Shown: positions 18,415 to 27,006, counted from the stretch's first letter. The stretch is 33,877 bases of DNA from Pelagibacteraceae bacterium AG-345-F21 (GCA_003281795.1 QCAW01000012.1:1-33877), one strand, 5' to 3'. Notes: generated by a model not told the origin, from the sequence alone. Numbers and translations: made by a program.

Positions 18415-19860
18415 TTAAGCAGCCTTAATAGATTTGTCTTTACAATCTTTTGATTTTAAGTATTTTTCGATTTGAATTGCTGCATCTCTACCATCTCTAA
18501 TCGCCCATACTACTAGTGAAGCTCCTCTAACAATATCTCCAGCAGCAAATACTCCATCTAGATTAGTTTGCATAGTTGTTAAATCAATTTTTAATGTACC
18601 CCATTGAGAAATCGCTAATTCTTCAGCATTAAAAAGTTTTGGAAGATTTTCTGGATCAAAGCCCAAAGATTTTATAACGAGATCTGCAGAGATTTTATAT
18701 TCAGCGCCTTTTTCAATTTCAGGTTTTCTTCTACCCGATGAATCTGGTTCCCCCAATTTCATTTTATTTACTTCAACCGCAGAAACTTTGGTATCTCCGA
18801 TAAATCTTTTCGGACTTGTTAACCACACAAATTCTACACCCTCTTCGATAGCATTTCCAACTTCTCGAGCTGAACCTGGCATATTTTCTCTGTCTCTTCT
18901 GTACAGACACTTTACTGATTTGGCTTTTTGTCTTATCGATGTTCTTACGCAATCCATTGCGGTATCTCCCCCACCTATTACAACCACATCTTTTCCTTCT
19001 GCATTTAATGTTCCGTTATCAAATAACTCAACTTTATCTCCTAGTCCTTTTCTATTTGATGCAGTTAAAAAATCCATGGCAGGAAAAATATTTTTCAATT
19101 TATGGCCAGGAATATCAATTTCTCTTGACTTATAAACTCCAGTTGCAATTAAAATTGCTTGATGCTTTTTTTTTAGTTCATATAGTGATTTATCTTTTCC
19201 AACCTCAAAATTTTGAACAAATTTAATTCCACTATCTTTTAAAAGCTTTGTCCTTCTTTCTACTACAAACTTTTCAAGTTTAAAATTTGGTATTCCGTAA
19301 ATCAAAAGACCGCCAGGCCGATCGTATCTATCGTATATAGTTACTTGGTAGCCAGATTTTCTCAGTTCTTCGGCACAGGCCAGGCCAGCTGGACCTGCCC
19401 CAATTATTCCTACGGATTGGTCTAGCTCTCTATTAATTAATATTGGTTTAACCCATCCTTTTTCCCAAGCCGTATCATTAATATATTTTTCAATTGATCC
19501 AATAGTAACCGTCCCATGCCCTGACTTCTCTATCACACAATTTCCTTCACAAAGTCTATCTTGAGGACATATTCTTCCACAAACTTCTGGCATATTATTT
19601 GTACTTTGTGAAATCTCATAAGCTTCTTTTAATCTGCCTTCAGCTGTGAGTTTTAACCAGTCGGGAATATTATTGCTTAGAGGGCAATGTATCTGACAGA
19701 AAGGAACTCCGCATTGCGAACACCTGCTAGATTGATCTTTTGCTTTATCGGTAATGAATTCATTATAAATTTCATTAAAATCACCTGTTCTTTTGTTGGT
19801 GCCCCTCTTTTCTGGAGTCTCTTGTTTTAAACCAACAAATTGAAGCATTTTTTTTGTCAT
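18415..19860 (-). CDS. gltD: Glutamate synthase [NADPH], small subunit
   Basis: A 481-residue beta subunit that feeds NADPH electrons to GltB. Two N-terminal cysteine clusters bind [4Fe-4S] centres: Cys47/50/55/59 (CSQCGVPFCQIHC) and Cys94/98/104/108 (CGRICPQDRLCEGNC). The FAD-binding loop GAGPAG is at residues 154-159, and the NADPH-binding loop GGGDTAMD starts at 296. The C-terminal GVFAAGDIVRGASLVVWAIRDGR closes the flavin site. It is first in the operon gltD-gltB-SDR, an order opposite to the gltBD of enterics. Its 167-base upstream region is shared with uppP and contains two palindromes. Confidence 0.98.
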   Translation of the reverse strand: MTKKMLQFVGLKQETPEKRGTNKRTGDFNEIYNEFITDKAKDQSSRCSQCGVPFCQIHCPLSNNIPDWLKLTAEGRLKEAYEISQSTNNMPEVCGRICPQDRLCEGNCVIEKSGHGTVTIGSIEKYINDTAWEKGWVKPILINRELDQSVGIIGAGPAGLACAEELRKSGYQVTIYDRYDRPGGLLIYGIPNFKLEKFVVERRTKLLKDSGIKFVQNFEVGKDKSLYELKKKHQAILIATGVYKSREIDIPGHKLKNIFPAMDFLTASNRKGLGDKVELFDNGTLNAEGKDVVVIGGGDTAMDCVRTSIRQKAKSVKCLYRRDRENMPGSAREVGNAIEEGVEFVWLTSPKRFIGDTKVSAVEVNKMKLGEPDSSGRRKPEIEKGAEYKISADLVIKSLGFDPENLPKLFNAEELAISQWGTLKIDLTTMQTNLDGVFAAGDIVRGASLVVWAIRDGRDAAIQIEKYLKSKDCKDKSIKAA

Positions 19861-19907
19861 AATTTTTATATAATTATAAAAAAATACAAAGATTTCATAG
19901 TAAAAAT

Positions 19908-19926
19908 AGGTAAGTTATAATTACCT
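19908..19926. promoter_or_regulatory. Palindrome AGGTAA-N7-TTACCT upstream of gltD
   Basis: A perfect inverted repeat with six-base arms and a seven-base spacer, 48 bases upstream of the gltD ATG in the divergent gltD/uppP gap. The spacing suits a dimeric regulator. On the plus strand the spacer and next base also form TATAAT. Binding by a particular protein is not known; the symmetric sequence is what is seen. Confidence 0.4.
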
Positions 19927-19962
19927 TTTATTGATAAAACCTTGAATTTTCGTCTAAATATT

Positions 19963-19979
19963 TGCATACCAGATATGCA
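19963..19979. promoter_or_regulatory. Palindrome TGCATA-N5-TATGCA upstream of uppP
   Basis: A perfect inverted repeat with six-base arms and a five-base spacer, 48 bases before the uppP ATG and 102 bases before the divergent gltD ATG. It contains more G/C than its surroundings. It could be an operator for either gene. No regulator gene lies beside it. Confidence 0.4.
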
Positions 19980-20027
19980 TCTAGATTTGTCGTTAAATAA
20001 ACAAGATTAAATCTTAACCCTTGTTGA

Positions 20028-20786
20028 ATGGTTGAAATAATTATTTTATCTGTAATTCAAGGGATAACTGAATTTCTTCCCGTTAGCTCTTCTTCTCACC
20101 TTATTTTAATCGGTAATTATTTAAATTTTCAAAATCAAAATCTTTCTATTGATGTAAGTTTGCATATTGGATCTTTTTTAGCTGTAATTACTTACTTTAG
20201 AAATGAAGTAATAAATTTTATGATGAATAAACTCTTATTTTTAAAAATTGCCATATCTTCAATCCCTGTGATGATAGCTGGGTATTTTTTAGTAAAATTT
20301 GATTTAATTGAACAACTAAGAACTATTAAAGTCATAGGTTGGACAACTTTAATATTTGGTATTATTCTTTATTTAAGTGACAGAGTTGAGATAACAAAAA
20401 AACTAAATAGTGATTTTAATTATAAGTCAGCAATTGTAATAGGCATTTTTCAAATTTTATCTCTTGTACCAGGTGTAAGTAGATCAGGGATAGCGATTTC
20501 TATTTCTAGGATTTTAAAATTTAATAGATACGATGCATCAAAAATTTCTTTTTTAATTTCTATGCCAATTTTATTGGCTGTAAGTATATTTGGTATAAAT
20601 AATTTGATATCATCAAAAGATTTAAGTTTTTCCATATATAACTTAATATCTATTCTTTTCTCTTTTATTTTTTCTTTTTTTACAATTAAATTTTTTTTAC
20701 AATATATTAATAAATTTAGCTTAAATATTTTTGTAATTTATAGGATAATATTAGGAATTATTTTATTATTATTTGTTTATCTATAA
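20028..20786 (+). CDS. uppP: Undecaprenyl-diphosphatase
   Basis: A 252-residue inner-membrane enzyme that dephosphorylates undecaprenyl diphosphate so that the lipid carrier can be reused for peptidoglycan and O-antigen. The N-terminal signature VIQGITEFLPVSSSSHLIL carries the catalytic Q/E-x3-E and Ser-rich motif; SSSSH replaces the commoner SSSGH. The second signature VPGVSRSGIAIS holds the catalytic Arg region, with Ala where Thr is usual. About eight hydrophobic segments are present. The length is slightly short for the family (about 260-280) but complete. The ATG gives the standard N-terminus. Confidence 0.95.
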   Translation: MVEIIILSVIQGITEFLPVSSSSHLILIGNYLNFQNQNLSIDVSLHIGSFLAVITYFRNEVINFMMNKLLFLKIAISSIPVMIAGYFLVKFDLIEQLRTIKVIGWTTLIFGIILYLSDRVEITKKLNSDFNYKSAIVIGIFQILSLVPGVSRSGIAISISRILKFNRYDASKISFLISMPILLAVSIFGINNLISSKDLSFSIYNLISILFSFIFSFFTIKFFLQYINKFSLNIFVIYRIILGIILLLFVYL

Positions 20787-20858
20787 AATAATACTTAAAC
20801 AAAACAATAACAAGAAAACAATGATAAAAAATACAATAACTGCTTTTTGTAAAGACAT
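20781..20858 (-). CDS. Possible 25-residue hydrophobic peptide downstream of tRNA-Arg
   Basis: A 26-codon reading frame, with ATG 60 bases past the tRNA-Arg 3' end and its stop overlapping the end of uppP. The peptide starts MSLQKAVIVFF and is otherwise almost wholly Ile/Val/Leu/Phe, one transmembrane helix. No Shine-Dalgarno precedes it. Such peptides arise easily in T-rich DNA, so this is only a candidate. Confidence 0.15.
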   Translation of the reverse strand: MSLQKAVIVFFIIVFLLLFCLSIIL

Positions 20859-20917
20859 AAAAGTTTTTAAACAGTTTATATACCTACATATTAAAAATTA
20901 CAATATCAATGAAAAAT

Positions 20918-20994
20918 TGGTGCGCCTGCTAGGATTTGAACCCAGAACCTCCTGGTCCGTAGCCAAGCGCTCTATCCAGTTGAGCTACAGGCGC
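20918..20994 (-). tRNA. tRNA-Arg(ACG)
   Basis: A 77-base tRNA with encoded CCA. On the minus strand the acceptor GCGCCTG pairs with CAGGCGC. The D arm AGCTCAACTGGATAGAGC and T loop GTTCAAATC are standard. The anticodon stem CTTGG/CCAGG closes the loop CTACGGA, giving anticodon ACG. The A at position 34 is expected to be converted to inosine by TadA, to read CGU, CGC and CGA. It lies on the minus strand between two plus-strand genes, so it must have its own promoter within 20995-21083 or beyond. Confidence 0.96.
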
Positions 20995-21083
20995 ATAAAA
21001 ACTTCTGATCTTTTTCTAAATTTAAATCATGGCAAAAATATATTTTTATTGAAGAAATGTAAATTATAATAAATAGTAATAAA

Positions 21084-22415
21084 ATGGTTTCTAAATTAAT
21101 TAAACGTTTATCTAAAAATCAATTTTTAAGTCTAGTATTTGCACTTATTCCTGCAAGTTTTATAGCAGGAAATTTGGTTTTAAATCTAAATATTCTAATA
21201 TTTATAATTACAGCTTTAATTTTTCATCGGAAAAAAATATTTAAAATTAATTTAGAATTCATAGACAAATCAATTATTGTTTTTTTCTTATTTATTTTAT
21301 TTACCGGAATTTTTAATTCTATAGAAAATTATTTTTATATGACAAGTATTAGTATCGCTCCAAATCACGACTATACTATTTTGTACAAAACAATTTTTTA
21401 CTTAAGGTATTTAATACTTTATTTTTGTATAAGGTATTTGATAAGAAATGGTTTTATCAATCTAAAATATTTTTTCTACTCTTGTTTCATCTGTTCATTA
21501 TTTGTAGGCTTAGATATTCTTTATCAATTAAAATTTGGTAAAGATATTTTTGGTTACAAGGGTATTTTCATTCATTCTGCTTCTAGATTATCTGGGCCTT
21601 TTGGAGATGAGCTTATTGCTGGTTCTTACGTACAACGATTTGGAGTTATTGCACTTTTTTTCTTTCCATTTTTTTTTAAAAATTTGGATAAGAAAAAATT
21701 AGTAATTATTGTTGTAGCTTTATTCATGCTTTACTTTGTCACTATTATTTTATCTGGAAATCGAATGCCATTAATCATGTTTATGGGATTAATAATTTTA
21801 ATTATAATTTTTGAAAGAAGAATAAGAAAATATTTATTAACTCTTTCTTTATTGGCCTCTTTATTATTTGCGATAATTTATTCTCAGAATAGAAATATAG
21901 AAAGTCAAATGAATACTTTCTTTTTACAAACCAAAAAATTATCATCAGTTCTTTTTAGTGAAGAAATAGATAGGTATCAGTTGCCAGATCACTTTGCAGA
22001 GTTTGAGTCTTTCTACGATACTTGGTTAATGAATAAATATATTGGTGGTGGTGTAAGGTCATTCAGAATTAATTGCCCTCATAGACTTAATTTACACCCA
22101 GATGAAAGGAAAAAATGTAATACTCACCCACATAATTACTATTTAGAAATTCTCGCCGATATTGGATTAATAGGCTTCATTCTTACCTTAATAATATTTT
22201 TTTTAGTTTTTTATAAAATTTTTATAAAAAAATATTTTTTAAAATCCGATTTGAATTCTAATATTTTAATTACACCTTTTATTTATCTGTTTTTAATAGA
22301 GATATTTCCCATTAGAAGCTCCGGAAGCTTTTTTACAACCACTAATTCGACTTATATTTTTTTAATTTTAGCTATTTTAATTGGTTTATCAAAAAAGCAA
22401 AAAAAAATTGAATAA
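21084..22415 (+). CDS. O-antigen ligase/polymerase-like membrane protein (Wzy_C family)
   Basis: A 443-residue protein with about 11-12 transmembrane helices. The pattern of the O-antigen ligase family (WaaL/Wzy) is visible: GPFGDELIAGSYV, SGNRMPLIMFMGLIIL, then a large periplasmic loop (about residues 265-345) ending in the family motif HPHNYYLEILADIGLIG. These enzymes transfer or polymerise undecaprenyl-linked glycans on the periplasmic side. uppP, which recycles the released carrier lipid, lies 300 bases upstream and a glycosyltransferase lies elsewhere in the window. Ligase and polymerase cannot be told apart from sequence. A possible -10 (TATAAT) is at 21065-21070, 13 bases before the ATG. 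Confidence 0.85.
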   Translation: MVSKLIKRLSKNQFLSLVFALIPASFIAGNLVLNLNILIFIITALIFHRKKIFKINLEFIDKSIIVFFLFILFTGIFNSIENYFYMTSISIAPNHDYTILYKTIFYLRYLILYFCIRYLIRNGFINLKYFFYSCFICSLFVGLDILYQLKFGKDIFGYKGIFIHSASRLSGPFGDELIAGSYVQRFGVIALFFFPFFFKNLDKKKLVIIVVALFMLYFVTIILSGNRMPLIMFMGLIILIIIFERRIRKYLLTLSLLASLLFAIIYSQNRNIESQMNTFFLQTKKLSSVLFSEEIDRYQLPDHFAEFESFYDTWLMNKYIGGGVRSFRINCPHRLNLHPDERKKCNTHPHNYYLEILADIGLIGFILTLIIFFLVFYKIFIKKYFLKSDLNSNILITPFIYLFLIEIFPIRSSGSFFTTTNSTYIFLILAILIGLSKKQKKIE

Positions 22416-22441
22416 TTATATTTAATATATAGATTAACAAT

Positions 22442-23620
22442 ATGGAAAAAAAAGAAGTTATCATTACATCTGCAGTTAGAACCGCTGTAGGATCTTTGGG
22501 TAAATCCCTAAAGAACGTTCAAGCAGACGAACTGGGATCAGTAGTAATTTCAAAAGCGGCACAAAACTCAAAGCTTGAGAAGCAGTCAATTGATGAAGTG
22601 ATAATGGGACAAGTGTTGACAAGCAATACTGGGCAAAATCCTGCGCGTCAGGCGGCTATGAAATCTGGAATTCCCAAAGAAAAACCTGCACATATCGTAA
22701 ATCAAGTTTGTGGATCTGGAATAAGATCTATAGCTTCAGGTTTTCAAAGTATTAGAAGTGGAGACTCAAAAATTGTAATAGCAGGAGGGCAAGAAAGTAT
22801 GTCTATGGCTCCTCATGCTATACATCTAAGAGATGGAAAAAAATTAGGTGATGCAAAAATAATTGACACTATGATTAAAGACGGGCTTTGGGATGCATTT
22901 TATGGTTATCACATGGGTTATACAGCAGAAAATGTTGCAGAAAAATTCCAAGTTACTAGAAACGAACAAGATAAATTTGCATTAAACTCTCAAGAAAAAG
23001 CTTTAAAAGCTAAAAAAGAAAAAAGATTTAAAGATGAAATAGTTAATTTTAAAATTAAATCCAAAAAATCTGAAATAAATTTTAATGAAGATGAACATCC
23101 AAGAGAAGGTATAAATATTGAAGCCTTAGAAAGACTGAAACCAGTATTTAAAAAAGATGGAACTGTAACCGCCGGTAATGCTTCTGGTATAAATGATGGT
23201 GCAGCAGCAGTGACTTTAATGACTAATGACGAGTCAGAAAAAAGAAATTTGAAAAAACTTGTTTCAATAAAATCTTGGGCAAGCTGTGGTGTAGATCCTG
23301 CTATTATGGGCACAGGTCCAATACCATCAACAAAAAAAGCTTTAGATATAGCTGGATGGTCTGTGAAAGATGTAGATCTTTTTGAAATTAATGAAGCGTT
23401 TGCAGCCCAAAGCATAGCTGTTTTAAAAACACTCTCGATACCAGAGGAAAAAATAAACGTAAACGGAGGTGCAATTGCTTTAGGACACCCCATTGGAGCT
23501 TCTGGAACTAGAATTCTTGTAACGCTAATCCATGAAATGATAAAAAGAGACTCTAAAAAAGGTTTGGCTACCTTGTGTATTGGGGGTGGCATGGGTATTG
23601 CAATGTGTGTAGAAAGATAA
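22442..23620 (+). CDS. Acetyl-CoA C-acetyltransferase (thiolase)
   Basis: A 392-residue biosynthetic-type thiolase that condenses two acetyl-CoA to acetoacetyl-CoA, or the reverse. The acyl-accepting Cys90 is in NQVCGSGIRS, followed by IVIAGGQESMSMAPH. The second active-site loop GGAIALGHPIGASG carries His349, and LCIGGGMGIA carries the proton-transferring Cys379. The NEAF motif (INEAFAAQ) is present. Length and residues match PhaA/AtoB proteins. No PHA synthase, reductase or CoA transferase is nearby, so the pathway (ketone-body, leucine or fatty-acid metabolism) is open. The 44-residue gene follows immediately. Confidence 0.96.
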   Translation: MEKKEVIITSAVRTAVGSLGKSLKNVQADELGSVVISKAAQNSKLEKQSIDEVIMGQVLTSNTGQNPARQAAMKSGIPKEKPAHIVNQVCGSGIRSIASGFQSIRSGDSKIVIAGGQESMSMAPHAIHLRDGKKLGDAKIIDTMIKDGLWDAFYGYHMGYTAENVAEKFQVTRNEQDKFALNSQEKALKAKKEKRFKDEIVNFKIKSKKSEINFNEDEHPREGINIEALERLKPVFKKDGTVTAGNASGINDGAAAVTLMTNDESEKRNLKKLVSIKSWASCGVDPAIMGTGPIPSTKKALDIAGWSVKDVDLFEINEAFAAQSIAVLKTLSIPEEKINVNGGAIALGHPIGASGTRILVTLIHEMIKRDSKKGLATLCIGGGMGIAMCVER

Positions 23621-23755
23621 ATGGAAATATCAAAACCTTATAAAGGAAAAGGTAAAAGAAAATTAAAAAAAATGCCTTTTACAGTAAAAGGCTACATTTT
23701 ATATTATGCTTTTTTTTGGATATTAATAATTTCTATTTACTTAAGTTATAATTAA
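23621..23755 (+). CDS. 44-residue single-helix membrane protein, unrecognised
   Basis: The ATG follows the thiolase stop codon with no spacing, so it is probably translated by coupling. The N-terminal half is very basic (MEISKPYKGKGKRKLKKM) and the second half is one transmembrane helix with aromatic residues (GYILYYAFFWILIISIYL), ending SYN. By the positive-inside rule the N-terminus is likely cytosolic. I recognise no family. The tight link to the thiolase and the sharp basic/hydrophobic division argue for a real gene rather than chance. Confidence 0.6.
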   Translation: MEISKPYKGKGKRKLKKMPFTVKGYILYYAFFWILIISIYLSYN

Positions 23756-23998
23756 TTTTTAGTTGAGATATTTTTTTAATAGAATCTTTTGAACAATAAT
23801 TGCTCTGGTTGATTTTATTTCTCTTTTTTTGAACAATAAGTTAATTAGCCATTTCATAACTGATTTGACTAATTTTTGATGACAAAAAATAGCATAAAAT
23901 GTGTCCAAAAATGAACTTATCAAGCAATTTGTCCTACTCTTTATAGTTTATTATTAGCCCCCTTTTTTATATGTTCCAACCAGTTTATAATAGGACTT
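23756..23998. promoter_or_regulatory. Upstream region of aceEF with a 13-base direct repeat
   Basis: 243 bases, the longest intergenic stretch in the window. The 13-mer TTTTGAACAATAA occurs at 23787-23799 and again at 23827-23839, exactly 40 bases apart, close to four helical turns. This suggests two binding sites on one face of the DNA. A TATAAT at 23986-23991 ends seven bases before the aceE ATG, so a transcript from it would be almost leaderless; AGGA at 23992-23995 could instead act as a closely spaced Shine-Dalgarno. A 32-codon minus-strand frame (23759-23857) also lies here, without a ribosome-binding site. Confidence 0.35.
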
Positions 23999-26900
23999 AT
24001 GGCTCAAAATATTTCTGTACCTGATATTGGTGAATTTAAAGACGTAGAGGTGATTGAGGTTTTGGTTAAACCTGGGGATAAGGTAAATAAAAACGACCCA
24101 ATAGTAACTATAGAAAGTGATAAATCGAGTCTTGAAATTCCTACGCCCTCTACAGGTCTAATAAAAGATTTAAAAGTTAAAGTTGGAGACAAAGTATCAG
24201 AAGGTAGTATTTTAGCTACAATCGAAAATGGGCAAGCACTCACGTCACCAGAAAAAGAAAATCCAAAAAACAAAACTGTTGAGGAAAAAAAAAAAATTAA
24301 CGGAAATTTAAGTCCAATTAAAAAAGTTAAAAAAGTCTTTGCCGAACCGGCATCAAAAGATGACATAGATCCTATAGAAACTAATGAATGGATTGAATCT
24401 TTAAATTCAGTAATTGAAAATGATGGATCGCCTAGGGCAAGTTACTTACTTAATAAAGTAATAGATCAAGCTTACAAATCTGGTTTGGTTCTTCCCGATA
24501 CTAGAACTACTCCATATATAAATACTATTCCTCCTGAAATTGAAATTAAATCACCAGGTGATCAAAAAATTGAAAAAAAAATACGGGCTTATATCAGGTG
24601 GAATGCAGCTGCCATGGTAGTTAAAGCTAACAAGAAAAGTCCAGAGTTAGGTGGTCATATAGGAACTTTTGCATCAGCTGCAACTTTGTACGATGTCGGT
24701 ATGAATCATTTTTGGAGAGCTAAAAATAATAAATTTGGTGGAGATCTAATTTATTTTCAAGGTCATTCTGCTCCTGGAATGTATGCTAGAGCTTTTTTAG
24801 AAGGAAGACTAAGTGCCAATCAACTAGATGGTTTTAGACAAGAAGTTTCTAAAGGTGGATTGTCATCCTACCCTCATCCATGGTTAATGCCAAACTTTTG
24901 GCAGTTTCCTACTGTTTCTATGGGGCTTGGGCCCATAATGGCAATTTATCAAGCGCGTTTCTTAAAATATTTAATTAATAGAGGTTTAGTAAAAGATGAG
25001 GGAAGAAAAATTTGGGTTTTTTTAGGAGATGGTGAGATGGATGAACCTGAGTCACTAGGTGCAATAGGATTAGCTGCTAGAGAAAAACTTGATAATTTAA
25101 TCTTTGTTATTAATTGTAATTTACAACGATTGGATGGACCAGTCAGAGGAAATGGAAAAATTATTCAAGAATTAGAGGGAAGCTTTAGAGGCTCCGGTTG
25201 GAATGTAATTAAAGTTATATGGGGTTCTTATTGGGATCAACTATTAGCAAAAGATAAAACTGGTTTGCTAGTTAAAAGAATGAATGAATGTGTAGATGGT
25301 GAATATCAAGCATTTAAAGCAAAAGGTGGGTCGTATGTAAGGGAAAAATTTTTTGGTAAATATGGTGAATTAAAAGAACTAGTATCAACTATGACAGATA
25401 AAGATATTTGGAGATTAAACAGGGGTGGGCATGATCCTCATAAAGTTTATTCTGCTTATCATTCTGCAATGCAACACAAGGGTTCTCCAACAGTTATACT
25501 TGCAAAAACAATTAAAGGATACGGTATGGGTAAATCGGGTGAAAGTATAAATACAACACATCAGCAAAAAAAACTCGATGAAAAAGATTTGCTATACTAT
25601 AGAGACAGATTCGGTGTTCCTCTTACAGATAAACAAGTTAAAAATATAGAATATTACAAACCTAACGAAAACTCTGAAGAAATAAAATATTTAAAAGATA
25701 AACGATTAAAACTTGGAGGGTTTATTCCAGAAAGATCGTCTTTCTCAAAATCAATCAAAGCTCCTCCTAAGGATATTTTTGAAAATTTTATGAAATCTAC
25801 CGAAGAAAAAGAAATGTCCACAACAATGGCACTTGTTAGAATGCTCACTGCATTATTGCGAGATAAAAGTCTATCACCAAGATTAGTTCCTATAATCCCT
25901 GATGAAGCGCGAACTTTTGGTATGGAGGGATTTTTTCAAAAAATTGGAATTTATGCACATGAAGGTCAAAAGTATGAACCGGTTGACTCTGAACAATTAA
26001 GTTCATACCGAGAAGATAAAAGTGGACAAGTATTAGAGGAAGGAATAACTGAGTCCGGCGCGATGTCATCATGGATTGCTGCAGGCACATCTTACACAAA
26101 TCATGATCTCGAAATGATACCAATTTATATTTTTTATTCTATGTTCGGTTTTCAAAGAGTCGGGGACTTAGCTTGGGCTGCGGGAGACTCACAAGCTAGA
26201 GGCTTTTTAATTGGCGCTACTGCGGGTAGAACAACATTAGCAGGAGAAGGGTTGCAGCACCAAGATGGTCATAGTCATTTATTAGCTTCAAATATTCCTA
26301 ATTGTGTAAGTTACGATCCAACTTTTGCCTACGAAATGGCAACGATATTTAGAGATGGAATTAAAAGAATGCATGAAAAAAAAGAAAATATCTTCTATTA
26401 CATTACTGCAATGAATGAAAATTATTCTCATCCTGAAAAACCAAAGGGTTGTGATGAAGGTATTTTAAAAGGAATGTATCTTTTTAAAGAATTTAATAAA
26501 AAGGGAAAAACAAAAGTTCAACTTTTAGGCTCAGGAACAATATTAAGAGAAATTATATCAGCAGCAAAAATTTTATCTGAAGATTATGGAATAGACTCAG
26601 ATGTATGGAGTATTACAAGTTTTAATGAATTAAGAAGAGACGGTATGGAAATAGAAAGATGGAACCTTTTAAATCCTGACGAAAAAAGGAAAAAATCTTA
26701 TGTTCAACAATGCTTAGAGAAAAGAGATGGCCCAATTATTGCTGCATCTGATTATACAAGATCTTTTTCAGACCAAATAAGACCTTATACTGAAAAACCA
26801 TTTTATTCTTTAGGGACTGATGGATATGGAAGAAGCGATACAAGAAAGAATTTGAGAAAGTTTTTTGAAGTAGACAAAGAGCACATAGTTGCCTACACCT

Positions 26901-27004
26901 TAAGTGCTTTAGCTAAAGAACAACTAATAGAGACAAAACAAGCAGAAAAAGCAATTAAGAAATATAAAATTGATAAAAATAAAGATTTTCCGTCAAACTT
27001 ATAA
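23999..27004 (+). CDS. aceE: Pyruvate dehydrogenase E1 (homodimeric AceE type) with fused N-terminal lipoyl domain
   Basis: A 1001-residue protein that decarboxylates pyruvate with thiamine diphosphate and passes the acetyl group to lipoyl-lysine. Residues 1-78 form a complete lipoyl domain, with lipoylatable Lys42 in ESDKSSLE. A charged Lys/Glu/Pro linker (about 80-120) leads to a full-length E1 beginning DDIDPIETNEW at 121. E1 features include His220, His256 (QGHSAPG), the ThDP motif GDGEMDEP at 343 running to NCN at 372, RLDGPVRGNGK, and DEARTFGMEGFF. Normal AceE is about 890 residues without a lipoyl domain, so the extra 120 residues are a fusion. aceF follows after two bases. No lpd is adjacent, so E3 must be encoded elsewhere. 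Confidence 0.95.
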   Translation: MAQNISVPDIGEFKDVEVIEVLVKPGDKVNKNDPIVTIESDKSSLEIPTPSTGLIKDLKVKVGDKVSEGSILATIENGQALTSPEKENPKNKTVEEKKKINGNLSPIKKVKKVFAEPASKDDIDPIETNEWIESLNSVIENDGSPRASYLLNKVIDQAYKSGLVLPDTRTTPYINTIPPEIEIKSPGDQKIEKKIRAYIRWNAAAMVVKANKKSPELGGHIGTFASAATLYDVGMNHFWRAKNNKFGGDLIYFQGHSAPGMYARAFLEGRLSANQLDGFRQEVSKGGLSSYPHPWLMPNFWQFPTVSMGLGPIMAIYQARFLKYLINRGLVKDEGRKIWVFLGDGEMDEPESLGAIGLAAREKLDNLIFVINCNLQRLDGPVRGNGKIIQELEGSFRGSGWNVIKVIWGSYWDQLLAKDKTGLLVKRMNECVDGEYQAFKAKGGSYVREKFFGKYGELKELVSTMTDKDIWRLNRGGHDPHKVYSAYHSAMQHKGSPTVILAKTIKGYGMGKSGESINTTHQQKKLDEKDLLYYRDRFGVPLTDKQVKNIEYYKPNENSEEIKYLKDKRLKLGGFIPERSSFSKSIKAPPKDIFENFMKSTEEKEMSTTMALVRMLTALLRDKSLSPRLVPIIPDEARTFGMEGFFQKIGIYAHEGQKYEPVDSEQLSSYREDKSGQVLEEGITESGAMSSWIAAGTSYTNHDLEMIPIYIFYSMFGFQRVGDLAWAAGDSQARGFLIGATAGRTTLAGEGLQHQDGHSHLLASNIPNCVSYDPTFAYEMATIFRDGIKRMHEKKENIFYYITAMNENYSHPEKPKGCDEGILKGMYLFKEFNKKGKTKVQLLGSGTILREIISAAKILSEDYGIDSDVWSITSFNELRRDGMEIERWNLLNPDEKRKKSYVQQCLEKRDGPIIAASDYTRSFSDQIRPYTEKPFYSLGTDGYGRSDTRKNLRKFFEVDKEHIVAYTLSALAKEQLIETKQAEKAIKKYKIDKNKDFPSNL

Positions 27005-27006
27005 AT

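Noticed and set aside
20773-21069. 98-codon plus-strand frame containing LLGFEPRTSWSVAKRSIQLSYRR
   Set aside because: The recognisable segment is the complement of tRNA-Arg, a classic false-gene artefact; the rest is low-complexity.
22990-23592. 200-codon minus-strand frame inside the thiolase gene
   Set aside because: It is a shadow of a well-conserved thiolase whose motifs are all on the plus strand; no family pattern is seen.
23759-23857. 32-residue basic minus-strand frame upstream of aceE (MKWLINLLFKKRE...)
   Set aside because: It has no ribosome-binding site and contains both copies of the 13-base direct repeat, so a regulatory explanation fits better; it is not excluded.
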